Below are positions 9,469 to 17,108 of a DNA stretch of 64,000 bases, piece after piece. Source of the DNA: Chitinophagales bacterium (lineage in GTDB: Bacteria; Bacteroidota; Bacteroidia; Chitinophagales; UBA10324); contig JACDDS010000009.1 in NCBI GenBank assembly GCA_013816805.1, positions 62,001 through 126,000 on the forward strand, read 5' to 3'. The notes beneath the pieces were generated by a model that did no database searches, was not told where the DNA came from, and saw only the letters and a program-made list of their open reading frames with translations. Numbering within the stretch: the first letter of the stretch is position 1; every line of letters starts with the position of its first letter. The translations under genes and the position numbers were made by a program.

Positions 9469-10074
9469 ATGCGAAACGATTTTTATCCACCGGGTTCTGT
9501 ACGTGCTCTACTTAATACAGATTCTGTTACACCTCAAACACGTGATATTTTGAATGGACGTCTTCAAAAAAAAGAAATAATAAACCCTTGTTTTTTTAAT
9601 AAAGAAATGTTCGTAACACTTCGCCACATTTGCGAACGCTTGATACCTCAGCCCAACAGGTTACATAAAGTTGATTTACCGGGTTTTTTAGATGAAATGC
9701 TTTTTAAAGGTGAAGGTAATGGATGGCGTTACAATCAAATGCCCCCGGATAATGAAGCATTCATAAAAGGAATGCAGGGTATAGAAGAAACATCAAAGCT
9801 AATGTTTGATGCTCCTTTTATTCTACTTGATATAACCAACCAAGACAAGGTTTTACACTCAATACAGAAGGATCTTGCTCCAGGTAAAACCTGGCAGACA
9901 ATACCTTCAAACCTTTTTTTTGAAGAGCTGCTTGCACAGCTTGTTGAAATATATTACAGCCACCCCCAAGCGAAAGAAGAGATTGGCGAAGTTGCAATGG
10001 CTGATGCAAACGGATGGCAAAAGATTGGGTTAAATGAATTGGAACCAAGGGAGCCCAAAGCATTAAATAAATAA
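9469..10074 (+). CDS. Gluconate 2-dehydrogenase subunit 3-like protein
   Basis: The 201 residues match the small-subunit family of membrane-associated FAD dehydrogenases; the core is FVTLRHICERLIPQP followed by LPGFLDEML. In characterised systems this subunit pairs with a GMC dehydrogenase and aids its export. The GMC gene follows 70 bases downstream, so the two probably form one complex. I see no clear Tat signal at the N-terminus, which differs from many homologues. It follows the SDR gene after 2 bases, consistent with one transcript. Confidence 0.85.
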   Translation: MRNDFYPPGSVRALLNTDSVTPQTRDILNGRLQKKEIINPCFFNKEMFVTLRHICERLIPQPNRLHKVDLPGFLDEMLFKGEGNGWRYNQMPPDNEAFIKGMQGIEETSKLMFDAPFILLDITNQDKVLHSIQKDLAPGKTWQTIPSNLFFEELLAQLVEIYYSHPQAKEEIGEVAMADANGWQKIGLNELEPREPKALNK

Positions 10075-10143
10075 TGTGATAATAAACAGCACTTCGCAAA
10101 CAATAATAATATTGAAGCTGATAATCAGGAGAAACGGCTACCT

Positions 10144-11694
10144 ATGAAATTATATTCTGAAAATGAAATAGTGGATGCTGTTGTAATTGGAACAGGCGCA
10201 GGCGGCGCACCGCTTTTATCACGTTTGGCAAAAGCAGGATTAAAAGTTGTTGCACTTGAGGCAGGAGAACATTGGGAACCTTCAAAAGATTTTGCTACTG
10301 ATGAAGTTAGTCAGGCTAAACTTTTTTGGACAGATGAACGGTTAAGTGCCGGGGAAGATCCTCTTCATTTTGGAAATAATAATTCCGGCATTGGAGTGGG
10401 TGGTTCAACATTGCATTATACCGCTTATGTGCCCCGTCCTCAACCGGACGATTTTCATTTGTATTCAGATTTTGGTGTAGGTGTAAACTGGCCAATCGGG
10501 TATAATGATTTAGAAAAATATTTTGATGAAATAGAACAATTTCTTGGTGTATCGGGTCCGGCTGATTATTTATGGGGAGCCAAACATAAGTCATCATATC
10601 CGCTCCCACCATTACCATTAAACGGAGCTGCACAATTAATGAAACGCGGATGTGATAAGCTCAATATTAAAACTTCTCCTGCAGCAAATGCAGCGCTTTC
10701 TGCTCCCTATTTTCAAAAAGATATTGGCTGGCGTGCAGCCTGCACTAATCGTGGATTTTGCCAGGCAGGTTGTACAATAGGTGCAAAAGCAAATATGGAT
10801 GTAACCTATATTCCATTGGCTGTTTATCATGGTTCAGAAGTGCGGTCAAAAAGTTTTGTTACAGAGTTTGAACTTAATAATTCGGATAATATTTCCGCTG
10901 TTGTTTATTCATTCAACGGCAAAATGCAAAGACAAAAATGTAAAAATGTTTTTTTATGTGCAGGAGCAATTGAAACGCCCCGTTTGCTTCTCATAAATAA
11001 CATTGCCAATTCCAGCGGAGAAGTAGGTAAGAATTTTATGGCGCATACCGGCATGCAGGTTTGGGGACAATTTGAAGAAGATATACGACCATATAAAGGT
11101 ATTCCCGGCGGTTTAATTTCAGAAGATACTCACCGGCCAAAAGATGCAGATTTTGCAGGGGGATATTTGCTCCAGTCAATTGGTGTGATGCCCGTTACTT
11201 ATGCGTCTCAGGTAGCCCGGGCAAGAGGATTATGGGGAGAAGCGCTGCTGCAATGTATGCGTGGCTATAATCATACAGCCGGCATAAATATTCTTGGCGA
11301 TTGCCTGCCATATCCAAATAATTATCTTGAGCTTTCTGATGAGATGGATAGCCGCGGGCTTCCTAAACCAAGAATATATTTTTCAATTGAAGAAAATGAA
11401 CGCCGTTTAAATATTCATGCGGAAAAGATACTGCGTGAAATATGGAGTGCCGCAGGCGCTGATGATATTTGGTCGTACAACAGAAATGCACACACTATTG
11501 GTACATGCCGGATGGGGAACGATCAGCAAAAAGCAGTGGTAAACAGCGAGGGGAAAAGCTTTGATATTCCAAATCTTTTCATTGCCGATAATTCTGTTTT
11601 TCCGAGCGCTCTCAGCGCTAATCCTGCGCTAACTATTATGGCTCTCTCATTAAGGATTGCTGATTGTTTTTTAGATAAAATGAAACATAGATAA
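10144..11694 (+). CDS. GMC-family FAD oxidoreductase
   Basis: The 516-residue flavoprotein is the likely catalytic partner of the upstream subunit-3-like protein. It shows the FAD-binding Rossmann motif VVIGTGAGGAP near residue 15, an acidic end of strand two (VVALEAGEHW), the GMC signature GVGGSTLHY, and the C-terminal motif NLFIADNSVFPSALSANPALTIMAL with the active-site histidine region (NAHTIGTCRMG). Four cysteines (CTNRGFCQAGC) lie in the middle. Homologues oxidise sugars or alcohols and pass electrons to the respiratory chain. The substrate is unknown. No signal peptide is visible. Confidence 0.9.
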   Translation: MKLYSENEIVDAVVIGTGAGGAPLLSRLAKAGLKVVALEAGEHWEPSKDFATDEVSQAKLFWTDERLSAGEDPLHFGNNNSGIGVGGSTLHYTAYVPRPQPDDFHLYSDFGVGVNWPIGYNDLEKYFDEIEQFLGVSGPADYLWGAKHKSSYPLPPLPLNGAAQLMKRGCDKLNIKTSPAANAALSAPYFQKDIGWRAACTNRGFCQAGCTIGAKANMDVTYIPLAVYHGSEVRSKSFVTEFELNNSDNISAVVYSFNGKMQRQKCKNVFLCAGAIETPRLLLINNIANSSGEVGKNFMAHTGMQVWGQFEEDIRPYKGIPGGLISEDTHRPKDADFAGGYLLQSIGVMPVTYASQVARARGLWGEALLQCMRGYNHTAGINILGDCLPYPNNYLELSDEMDSRGLPKPRIYFSIEENERRLNIHAEKILREIWSAAGADDIWSYNRNAHTIGTCRMGNDQQKAVVNSEGKSFDIPNLFIADNSVFPSALSANPALTIMALSLRIADCFLDKMKHR

Positions 11695-11748
11695 GTTTAG
11701 AAAGTTTAGAGGTTTAGCGGAAATGCCATAATCGATAAAATTTTAATT

Positions 11749-13089
11749 ATGAAAAAAAGTAGTTTTCTCAACATCGTTAAAAAGAAGCGGGGTAACAGCA
11801 ATTATTCCGGAGATGAACATGGTGGCGCAACAGGGCAATCGGGAAGCGGAATGCCTGACGGATTGCCGGGCAATTTTATGTTTGCCACGGGCATTGAATG
11901 TTCTTATCCAACAATTGATAACGGAAAAATCCGCCGTGATCAACTGGAAGAATGCGGACATTATAAATACTGGAAAAAAGATTTGCAGCTTGTAAAAAAT
12001 CTTGGTATAAAAGTATTGCGTTATGGCTTGCCATATTATACAATTCATCGTGGTGAAGGCAGATACGACTGGAGTTTTGCAGATGAAGTAATGAGAGAAA
12101 TGAAGCGCCTGAAGATCACGCCCATATTGGATCTGCTGCATTTTGGTTTACCTGACTGGTTAGGCAGTTTTCAAAACCCGGAGTTGCCTATTCATTTTTC
12201 TAATTATGCAAAAGCTGTTGCCCGGCGTTATCCCTGGGTGCGGTATTATACTCCTGTAAATGAAATTTATGTTACTGCAAAAATGAGTGCAAAAGATGGC
12301 GCATGGAATGAGCAATTAAAAACTGATAAAGGTTTTGTAACTGCAATGAAGCACCTTGTTGCAGCAAGTATTTTAGCAACGCACAGTATTGCGCAGCAGA
12401 GACCTGATGCCATAATTATTCAAAGCGAGACTGCAGAATTTACACATGAAGCAAAATCTGATCAGTCGCAGGAAGTGAAACTTATGAATAAACAACGGCT
12501 CATTTCTTTAGACCTGCTGTATGGCTACCCGCCGGATGCTGATGTATTTATTTATCTTATGGATAACGGGTTAACCAGGGAAGAATATGATTGGTTTATG
12601 AAAGGTGAGCCGCCGGGTTACCAGGTGATGGGAAATGATTATTATGGCCGTAATGAAAAAATTATTAAACCTGACAATAGTATTTCTACAGCTGAAGATG
12701 TTATGGGCTGGTATCAAATAACACATGATTACTACCAGAGGTACAAAAAGCCGGTGATGCATACTGAAACAAATACTTTCGATTCTGAGGAAGCTCCGAA
12801 ATGGCTTTGGAAACAATGGATAAACATATTAAAAATGAGAGCCGATGGTGTGCCTGTATTGGGTTTCACCTGGTATAGTTTAATAGATCAGATTGATTGG
12901 GACACAGGTTTAGCGCAAAAAAACAATACAGTTAATGCCTGTGGACTTTATGATTTAGACCGTGAGCCACGGCCTGTTGCTGCTGCATATAAAATGCTGC
13001 TTGAAGAATATGGGCAGATAACAATATTCCCTCATGGGGAATTGTTTGAAGTTACCGACCGTGAAGCAAGATTAAAAGTGGAGGTATAG
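11749..13089 (+). CDS. Family 1 glycoside hydrolase-like protein
   Basis: The 446 residues form a GH1-type TIM barrel. After a Gly/Ser-rich leader of about 40 residues comes FMFATGIECSYPT (like the FGxATAxxQxEG start of GH1), the acid/base glutamate in TPVNEIY (Glu172), and the nucleophile in HTETNT (Glu340), with FTWYSLIDQIDWD and DREPRPVAAAYK at the end. Both catalytic glutamates are present, so a retaining glycosidase is likely, although the family motifs are divergent (GH1 has TENG). It lacks a secretion signal. It lies 54 bases after the GMC gene and probably belongs to the same transcript. Confidence 0.85.
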   Translation: MKKSSFLNIVKKKRGNSNYSGDEHGGATGQSGSGMPDGLPGNFMFATGIECSYPTIDNGKIRRDQLEECGHYKYWKKDLQLVKNLGIKVLRYGLPYYTIHRGEGRYDWSFADEVMREMKRLKITPILDLLHFGLPDWLGSFQNPELPIHFSNYAKAVARRYPWVRYYTPVNEIYVTAKMSAKDGAWNEQLKTDKGFVTAMKHLVAASILATHSIAQQRPDAIIIQSETAEFTHEAKSDQSQEVKLMNKQRLISLDLLYGYPPDADVFIYLMDNGLTREEYDWFMKGEPPGYQVMGNDYYGRNEKIIKPDNSISTAEDVMGWYQITHDYYQRYKKPVMHTETNTFDSEEAPKWLWKQWINILKMRADGVPVLGFTWYSLIDQIDWDTGLAQKNNTVNACGLYDLDREPRPVAAAYKMLLEEYGQITIFPHGELFEVTDREARLKVEV

Positions 13090-13560
13090 ATGGCAGATGA
13101 ATTGTATTATGTTGAAAGCGGAAGATACTTATTGCTCCTTCGCCTGCTACTCCTGAGCCTTTAAAAGATAAGGAACGTAAGCAATTGCAAGAAGCTTATG
13201 GAGATAGAACTGCATTAGAAAAAATAATAAACAAAACAGCAGCTAAACCTCTGCCCGATTCAGTCGTTCATAGTTTAATTGCAGATAACCTTAAGGCTTC
13301 ATCATGCATGGAATGCCTGGATTGATATCGGCAGTCATGAAGATATTTCAGGTAAGATGGTTGATATTGATCTACCTGTTTCAGTGATTAGCGGTGGTGA
13401 AGATGCCAGGCTATCAACTGCTTTTCTTCATGCTGAATTTGTTTAGCAATTTCCTTCAGCAAGTTTTGCAGAGGTTCAGGGTACGGGGAATTTGCTTCCG
13501 GTGGAATCTCCTGAATTGGTAGCGAAACAAATACGAAAACAATCAAAGGAGGTTAAATAA
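13090..13560 (+). pseudogene. Broken alpha/beta hydrolase
   Basis: Directly after the GH1 stop, three frames hold pieces of one alpha/beta hydrolase. The piece near 13120-13325 reads ILIAPSPATPEPLKDKE..., and the piece from about 13305 reads IDIGSHEDISGKMVDIDLPV then SVISGGEDARLS, ending in LPVESPELVAKQI (the usual GHxxPLExPxxVAxxI C-terminus, with the catalytic His region altered). Frameshifts and internal stops separate them, and the N-terminal half including the nucleophile is missing. This is a decayed gene rather than a small-protein gene. It ends the cargo block. Confidence 0.75.
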
Positions 13561-13722
13561 AATCCGATAAGGCTTGCCAATTACGCCCATGCCTACAGCG
13601 GTATCATAAAGTTTATCTGTCAACGGCTCTGTAACTCATTAGAAGTCTCTGCTTCAAATTCTTTACATGTATATTTTTGCAAAGATGATGCGTGAAAAAT
13701 CTTTTTTCATAAAGTTTCTTAC

Positions 13723-15606
13723 TTACTCCAACCCGCAAGCACAAGTAGTCACCTCCCTCGTTACCATGTAATCGCTGTTCTCCACCTGTATATGTGTAGT
13801 GCAAGGCATACACGGATCGAAGCTGCGAATGGCTCGTAAAATATCAATGCCCTTAAATTTTTTGTCTGGATTATTGATATCTGTATTTTCCAGGATGGGT
13901 GTATTTAATACAGCTTCTTCATAGGGACCGGGAGTGCCCCAGGGTGTATTAGGAGATGCATTTAATGAGGATGGGGTAAGTATCTGGTAATTGGAAATGG
14001 CGCCATCATCAATAATAAGATGATGCGTTAAAAAGCCACGACCGGCACCCCAAAAACCAACGCCTATTTGTGTACCTTTTTTAGGAATTGTGAAAGGTGT
14101 GCTCATGCTGGTTTCGCCTTTGCGCATTAGGTCTTGGGCCATGTACCAGTTGTCCAGCGCCACCAAGGCAGAATAAGGAATGCAGAAAGCTCTTGCCCTG
14201 TTGCGTTCAAAAGCATTCCATACTTCGGGAATGTGCCATTCCATTTCAGCAGCAGGTAAATTATGCTTGGGCATATGCAGTTTCATACTGTGCCCTGTGG
14301 GCTCTACAAATCTCCGGGATACAACTTTATTTGCTTTTGCAGTAATGTACAAACGGGCATAAGCACCTGCCTCTACGCTATTGCGATCCCATGTGGGGCA
14401 CGTATCCCATGTGTATCTGTCACGCCAGCTTTGTTTGCCAGGCTTGGCAATGGTTTCTTTGTTCCATGGATGATTGGGACTTAATGGTGTTCCTTCTATA
14501 TCTGTTTTAAAACGTTGTCCTTCCCATTTTTCGTAATAAGAATGTTCTACAAATTCTTCAAGCCCTGCATTAATCTGTTTAAGACTTGTAGTTACTAATT
14601 CACCATCAACCAAAACTCCCGGGGTTGACCAGCGTGCATTGCCCCATGTATCACAATTTTTAAAAGTAGCATCATAATAATCAGGGTGATCCCAAACTCC
14701 TGTCTCTATCATGGTTGCAGGGCGGGCACCTACCTTTGCATAGTCAGGATTACATTCAAGAAAGAAATCAAATACATCATCCCAAAGCCCAACTACTTTT
14801 TGCCCGTAGTCAAAGAATTTTATCAGGCGTTGATATAATTCATTCAATACAGTTATGTTCATAGTCACAGAAAGCCCTCCCGGGATAACCGATTGCGGAT
14901 GTGGATATTTACCACCGATCAATACATAAGCTTCACGGGCAACACGAGTCATTTCCAAAGCTTCAATATATAACTTCCCTGTAAGGGGATTAAGGTCATG
15001 CATAATATCGATCATCTTTTCATAACCATGAACCGCCTTGTTTTTTGCAGGAGTTGTTTTTGCTTTTTCAACAATTTCAGGATTTGTTTCGCTGGTTAAT
15101 TGCTCAGAATAATCCGGACCAGAAAGAAGAAATAAATGCAATGGATGATCGTATAAATATTCCAATGCAAGCAACATGTTGCGCATTACTATTGCTAATG
15201 GCGGCGGCTTTATATCCAGCGCCATTTCAATAGCAAGGGCAGAAACGGTTGAGTGCACACCTCCGCAAACACCACATGCACGGCTGCTGATATAAGCCGC
15301 ATCAAGTGGGCTTCTTCCTTTTAAAATAATTTCATATCCACGGAATAATGTTGCCATTGAATTGGAAGAAATAACTTTTTTATTTTCAAGATCAACAACA
15401 CTGTGAAAAGCAAGTGCACCGGCAATACGTGTTACCGGATCATAATCTACGTTTTTTAAATGTCCGTTCTTACCTAAAAGCTCTTTGAGCTTATCCTCAT
15501 GTTTACCCAGGTCAACAACTTCGTATGAATAAGGATTTGTTACTCCTTCTTTTAAAGTAGCTACGCCATTTTCATCAAATTCTATTGGAAGATTTTTAAA
15601 ACACAT
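13723..15606 (-). CDS. [NiFe]-hydrogenase large subunit (group 1h/1l, high-affinity uptake type)
   Basis: This is the catalytic subunit that oxidises H2 at a NiFe(CN)2CO centre. The 627 residues contain the N-terminal L1 motif RACGVCGGVH (Cys111, Cys114, His118) and the C-terminal L2 motif DPCMPCTTH (Cys599, Cys602, His605), giving all four Ni/Fe cysteines. After His605 a 22-residue tail remains, which the protease at 3618-4139 should cleave; the tail carries a CAC. Length and motifs fit the actinobacterial-type (group 1h, formerly 5) lineage and its Bacteroidota relatives (group 1l). The gene starts 10 bases after the last of five small membrane-protein genes. H2 scavenging from air is an inference from subgroup membership. 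Confidence 0.95.
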   Translation of the reverse strand: MCFKNLPIEFDENGVATLKEGVTNPYSYEVVDLGKHEDKLKELLGKNGHLKNVDYDPVTRIAGALAFHSVVDLENKKVISSNSMATLFRGYEIILKGRSPLDAAYISSRACGVCGGVHSTVSALAIEMALDIKPPPLAIVMRNMLLALEYLYDHPLHLFLLSGPDYSEQLTSETNPEIVEKAKTTPAKNKAVHGYEKMIDIMHDLNPLTGKLYIEALEMTRVAREAYVLIGGKYPHPQSVIPGGLSVTMNITVLNELYQRLIKFFDYGQKVVGLWDDVFDFFLECNPDYAKVGARPATMIETGVWDHPDYYDATFKNCDTWGNARWSTPGVLVDGELVTTSLKQINAGLEEFVEHSYYEKWEGQRFKTDIEGTPLSPNHPWNKETIAKPGKQSWRDRYTWDTCPTWDRNSVEAGAYARLYITAKANKVVSRRFVEPTGHSMKLHMPKHNLPAAEMEWHIPEVWNAFERNRARAFCIPYSALVALDNWYMAQDLMRKGETSMSTPFTIPKKGTQIGVGFWGAGRGFLTHHLIIDDGAISNYQILTPSSLNASPNTPWGTPGPYEEAVLNTPILENTDINNPDKKFKGIDILRAIRSFDPCMPCTTHIQVENSDYMVTREVTTCACGLE

Positions 15607-15616
15607 AATTTTTTGT

Positions 15617-15886
15617 TTACAATTTTAAAACTCCTGCAATAGCAGCAAGATGTTGATTTACTGATGACAAGCCTCCATGCAATGTACCTAATGCACCATT
15701 AATAGTCGTTAGCTTTTCTGCCAATGGCGCAGTATCGTTTTCTATTTTTTGTAAGCCGCCAGCCAATGCTTTTAAATGCGCTGCACCCCTAAATAAATAA
15801 ATGATAACCCCGGTAAGATATATAACCAGTACCAGTACAACAAGTACAACTACAATAATGGTGGCTATGAATAAATAATCTCCCAT
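15617..15886 (-). CDS. Small membrane protein 5 of the hydrogenase operon
   Basis: The 89-residue protein has one long N-terminal membrane helix (residues 5-35, rich in Val/Leu/Ile) and a soluble C-terminal segment with heptad-like hydrophobic spacing (LQKIENDTAPLAEKL, then GGLSSVNQHLAAI). The C-terminal part clearly resembles that of small membrane protein 3 (16184-16477): both read IE-x-(E/D)-T ... GL-xx-VN-x-HL-xx-I. It starts one base after the previous gene stops and precedes the large-subunit gene by 10 bases. It likely acts as a membrane anchor or stalk component of the hydrogenase; this is inferred from position. Confidence 0.85.
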   Translation of the reverse strand: MGDYLFIATIIVVVLVVLVLVIYLTGVIIYLFRGAAHLKALAGGLQKIENDTAPLAEKLTTINGALGTLHGGLSSVNQHLAAIAGVLKL

Positions 15887-15887
15887 A

Positions 15888-16181
15888 TCAATTAAATTTT
15901 GCGGCTCTTTCGGCCATGGTTACTTCAATGGTTTCGGCGTTACTGTTTATTTTTCCGGCACTGTCCAAAATATCAACAGCCACTTCTATTGTACTGTCTA
16001 ATGCAGGAATATAACCTGTGTTTCCTGCAATTCCCAAACCCGCTTCTTTCATCTCTCTTAAATATCTTTCTATATTTTTTGCAGCCATAAATGTTTTATG
16101 CAGCAGCCTTACAATAAAAGGAAATAAGATAAGCGCCACGGCTAACACAACTATCCAAAGAATATAAACGATGGTTGGCAT
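15888..16181 (-). CDS. Small membrane protein 4 of the hydrogenase operon
   Basis: The 97-residue protein has an N-terminal membrane helix (residues 4-27) followed by a basic stretch and an amphipathic helix. The C-terminal region (TGYIPALDSTIEVAVDIL, then GKINSNAETI) resembles that of small membrane protein 1 (HTAIDILNEADTILSNAGAV), so proteins 1, 2 and 4 form one paralogous set. The topology is probably N-out/C-in, from the positive residues after the helix. It lies 2 bases after gene 3 and 1 base before gene 5, consistent with coupled translation. Confidence 0.85.
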   Translation of the reverse strand: MPTIVYILWIVVLAVALILFPFIVRLLHKTFMAAKNIERYLREMKEAGLGIAGNTGYIPALDSTIEVAVDILDSAGKINSNAETIEVTMAERAAKFN

Positions 16182-16183
16182 AA

Positions 16184-16477
16184 TTAAATGATTTTTTGTT
16201 TTAGTGCCGCCTGAATGGTTCCTTCTAAATGTCCGTTCACTACTTTTAATCCGGCGCCTGTATTGGTTAATGTTTCATTGAGTTTAGTAACCTGCACAGG
16301 CAGGTGACCCGTTTCTGTTTCTATAGCTCGTAATCCTAATCTTAACTTGGCTAAAAAACTGTTTCCATTACCCCCAATATTCACAAGTAAATGATGAATG
16401 CCGATAACAAAATAGATTAATGCGCCAACAAAAAGCAAGACAAGTAAAACAGTTAATATCATTAATTGCGTGTACAT
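16184..16477 (-). CDS. Small membrane protein 3 of the hydrogenase operon
   Basis: The 97-residue protein has a membrane helix at residues 5-30, a Gly/Asn linker (GGNGNS) and a long C-terminal amphipathic helix (LRAIETETGHLPVQVTKL ...). It is the paralogue of small membrane protein 5. The second family therefore occupies positions 3 and 5 in an interleaved order with the first family (1, 2, 4). One base separates it from gene 2. I recognise no known domain; it may oligomerise through the C-terminal helix. Confidence 0.85.
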   Translation of the reverse strand: MYTQLMILTVLLVLLFVGALIYFVIGIHHLLVNIGGNGNSFLAKLRLGLRAIETETGHLPVQVTKLNETLTNTGAGLKVVNGHLEGTIQAALKQKII

Positions 16478-16478
16478 T

Positions 16479-16814
16479 TTATTTTGTTTTATTATGCTCT
16501 AATACACATGCAGGACAGCCGGGACAATGGCTTGCATGTTGCTCAATAGCTGCCGCGCCTCCAATAATTTTTACAGCGGTGTTATAAATTTTTGAAACCA
16601 CCTGGTTGGTTACCGTTAAATAAATTGGTATCTGAATGGTGTTGTTTGCAACTAATTTTCCTTCCGTCCATATCATATGTACTCCTGCTAAAATTTTTCT
16701 TGCCGTATTGCGAATAAGAATTAACAGGATGGCTACAACAATGGTAACAACCAGTCCCAATACGAGGCTAATTACCCAAACATTTGTGATTGCTTCTTCA
16801 CTTACATTTTGCAT
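16479..16814 (-). CDS. Small membrane protein 2 of the hydrogenase operon, with Cys-rich tail
   Basis: The 111-residue protein has a membrane helix (about 10-35), a segment NTIQIPIYLTVTNQVV that aligns with small membrane proteins 1 and 4, and a C-terminal metal-ligand cluster: HASHCPGCPACVLEH. This tail is unique among the five proteins and could hold a metal or Fe-S centre, or be redox-active. The start overlaps the stop of gene 1 by one base (TAATG). It probably sits with the tail in the cytoplasm, where it could contact the hydrogenase. Confidence 0.85.
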   Translation of the reverse strand: MQNVSEEAITNVWVISLVLGLVVTIVVAILLILIRNTARKILAGVHMIWTEGKLVANNTIQIPIYLTVTNQVVSKIYNTAVKIIGGAAAIEQHASHCPGCPACVLEHNKTK

Positions 16815-17107
16815 TACGATTGTTTTTCAGTTTCGTGTAATGCAGTTGCTACAGCGCCGGCATTACTTAAAATAGTATCAGCTTCATTCAAAATATCAAT
16901 AGCTGTATGATTTGTGTTTTGAAGTTCCCAGATGCTTAGGGTATTTTGTTTGATATTGATTACGATGCCCAATGCAGCTTGTGCAAGTTTTAGAATTCGC
17001 CTTGCAGCAATCAGTATAAGAATGAGCAGCGTTGCTGCAATTAATACAATGGCACCTGCTATTGCAAGTCCAATGTAAAACTCATTCCAATATGTTGCAT
17101 CGTTCAT
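16814..17107 (-). CDS. Small membrane protein 1 of the hydrogenase operon
   Basis: The 97-residue protein has a strong membrane helix (about 11-35, AIAGAIVLIAATLLILILIAA), then two arginines and an amphipathic region (NTLSIWELQNTNHTAIDIL) related to proteins 2 and 4. It starts one base after the small-subunit gene stops, so its translation is probably coupled to that subunit. A membrane-tethering role for the hydrogenase is the simplest idea. No database family is recognised by eye. Confidence 0.85.
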   Translation of the reverse strand: MNDATYWNEFYIGLAIAGAIVLIAATLLILILIAARRILKLAQAALGIVINIKQNTLSIWELQNTNHTAIDILNEADTILSNAGAVATALHETEKQS

Positions 17108-17108
17108 A

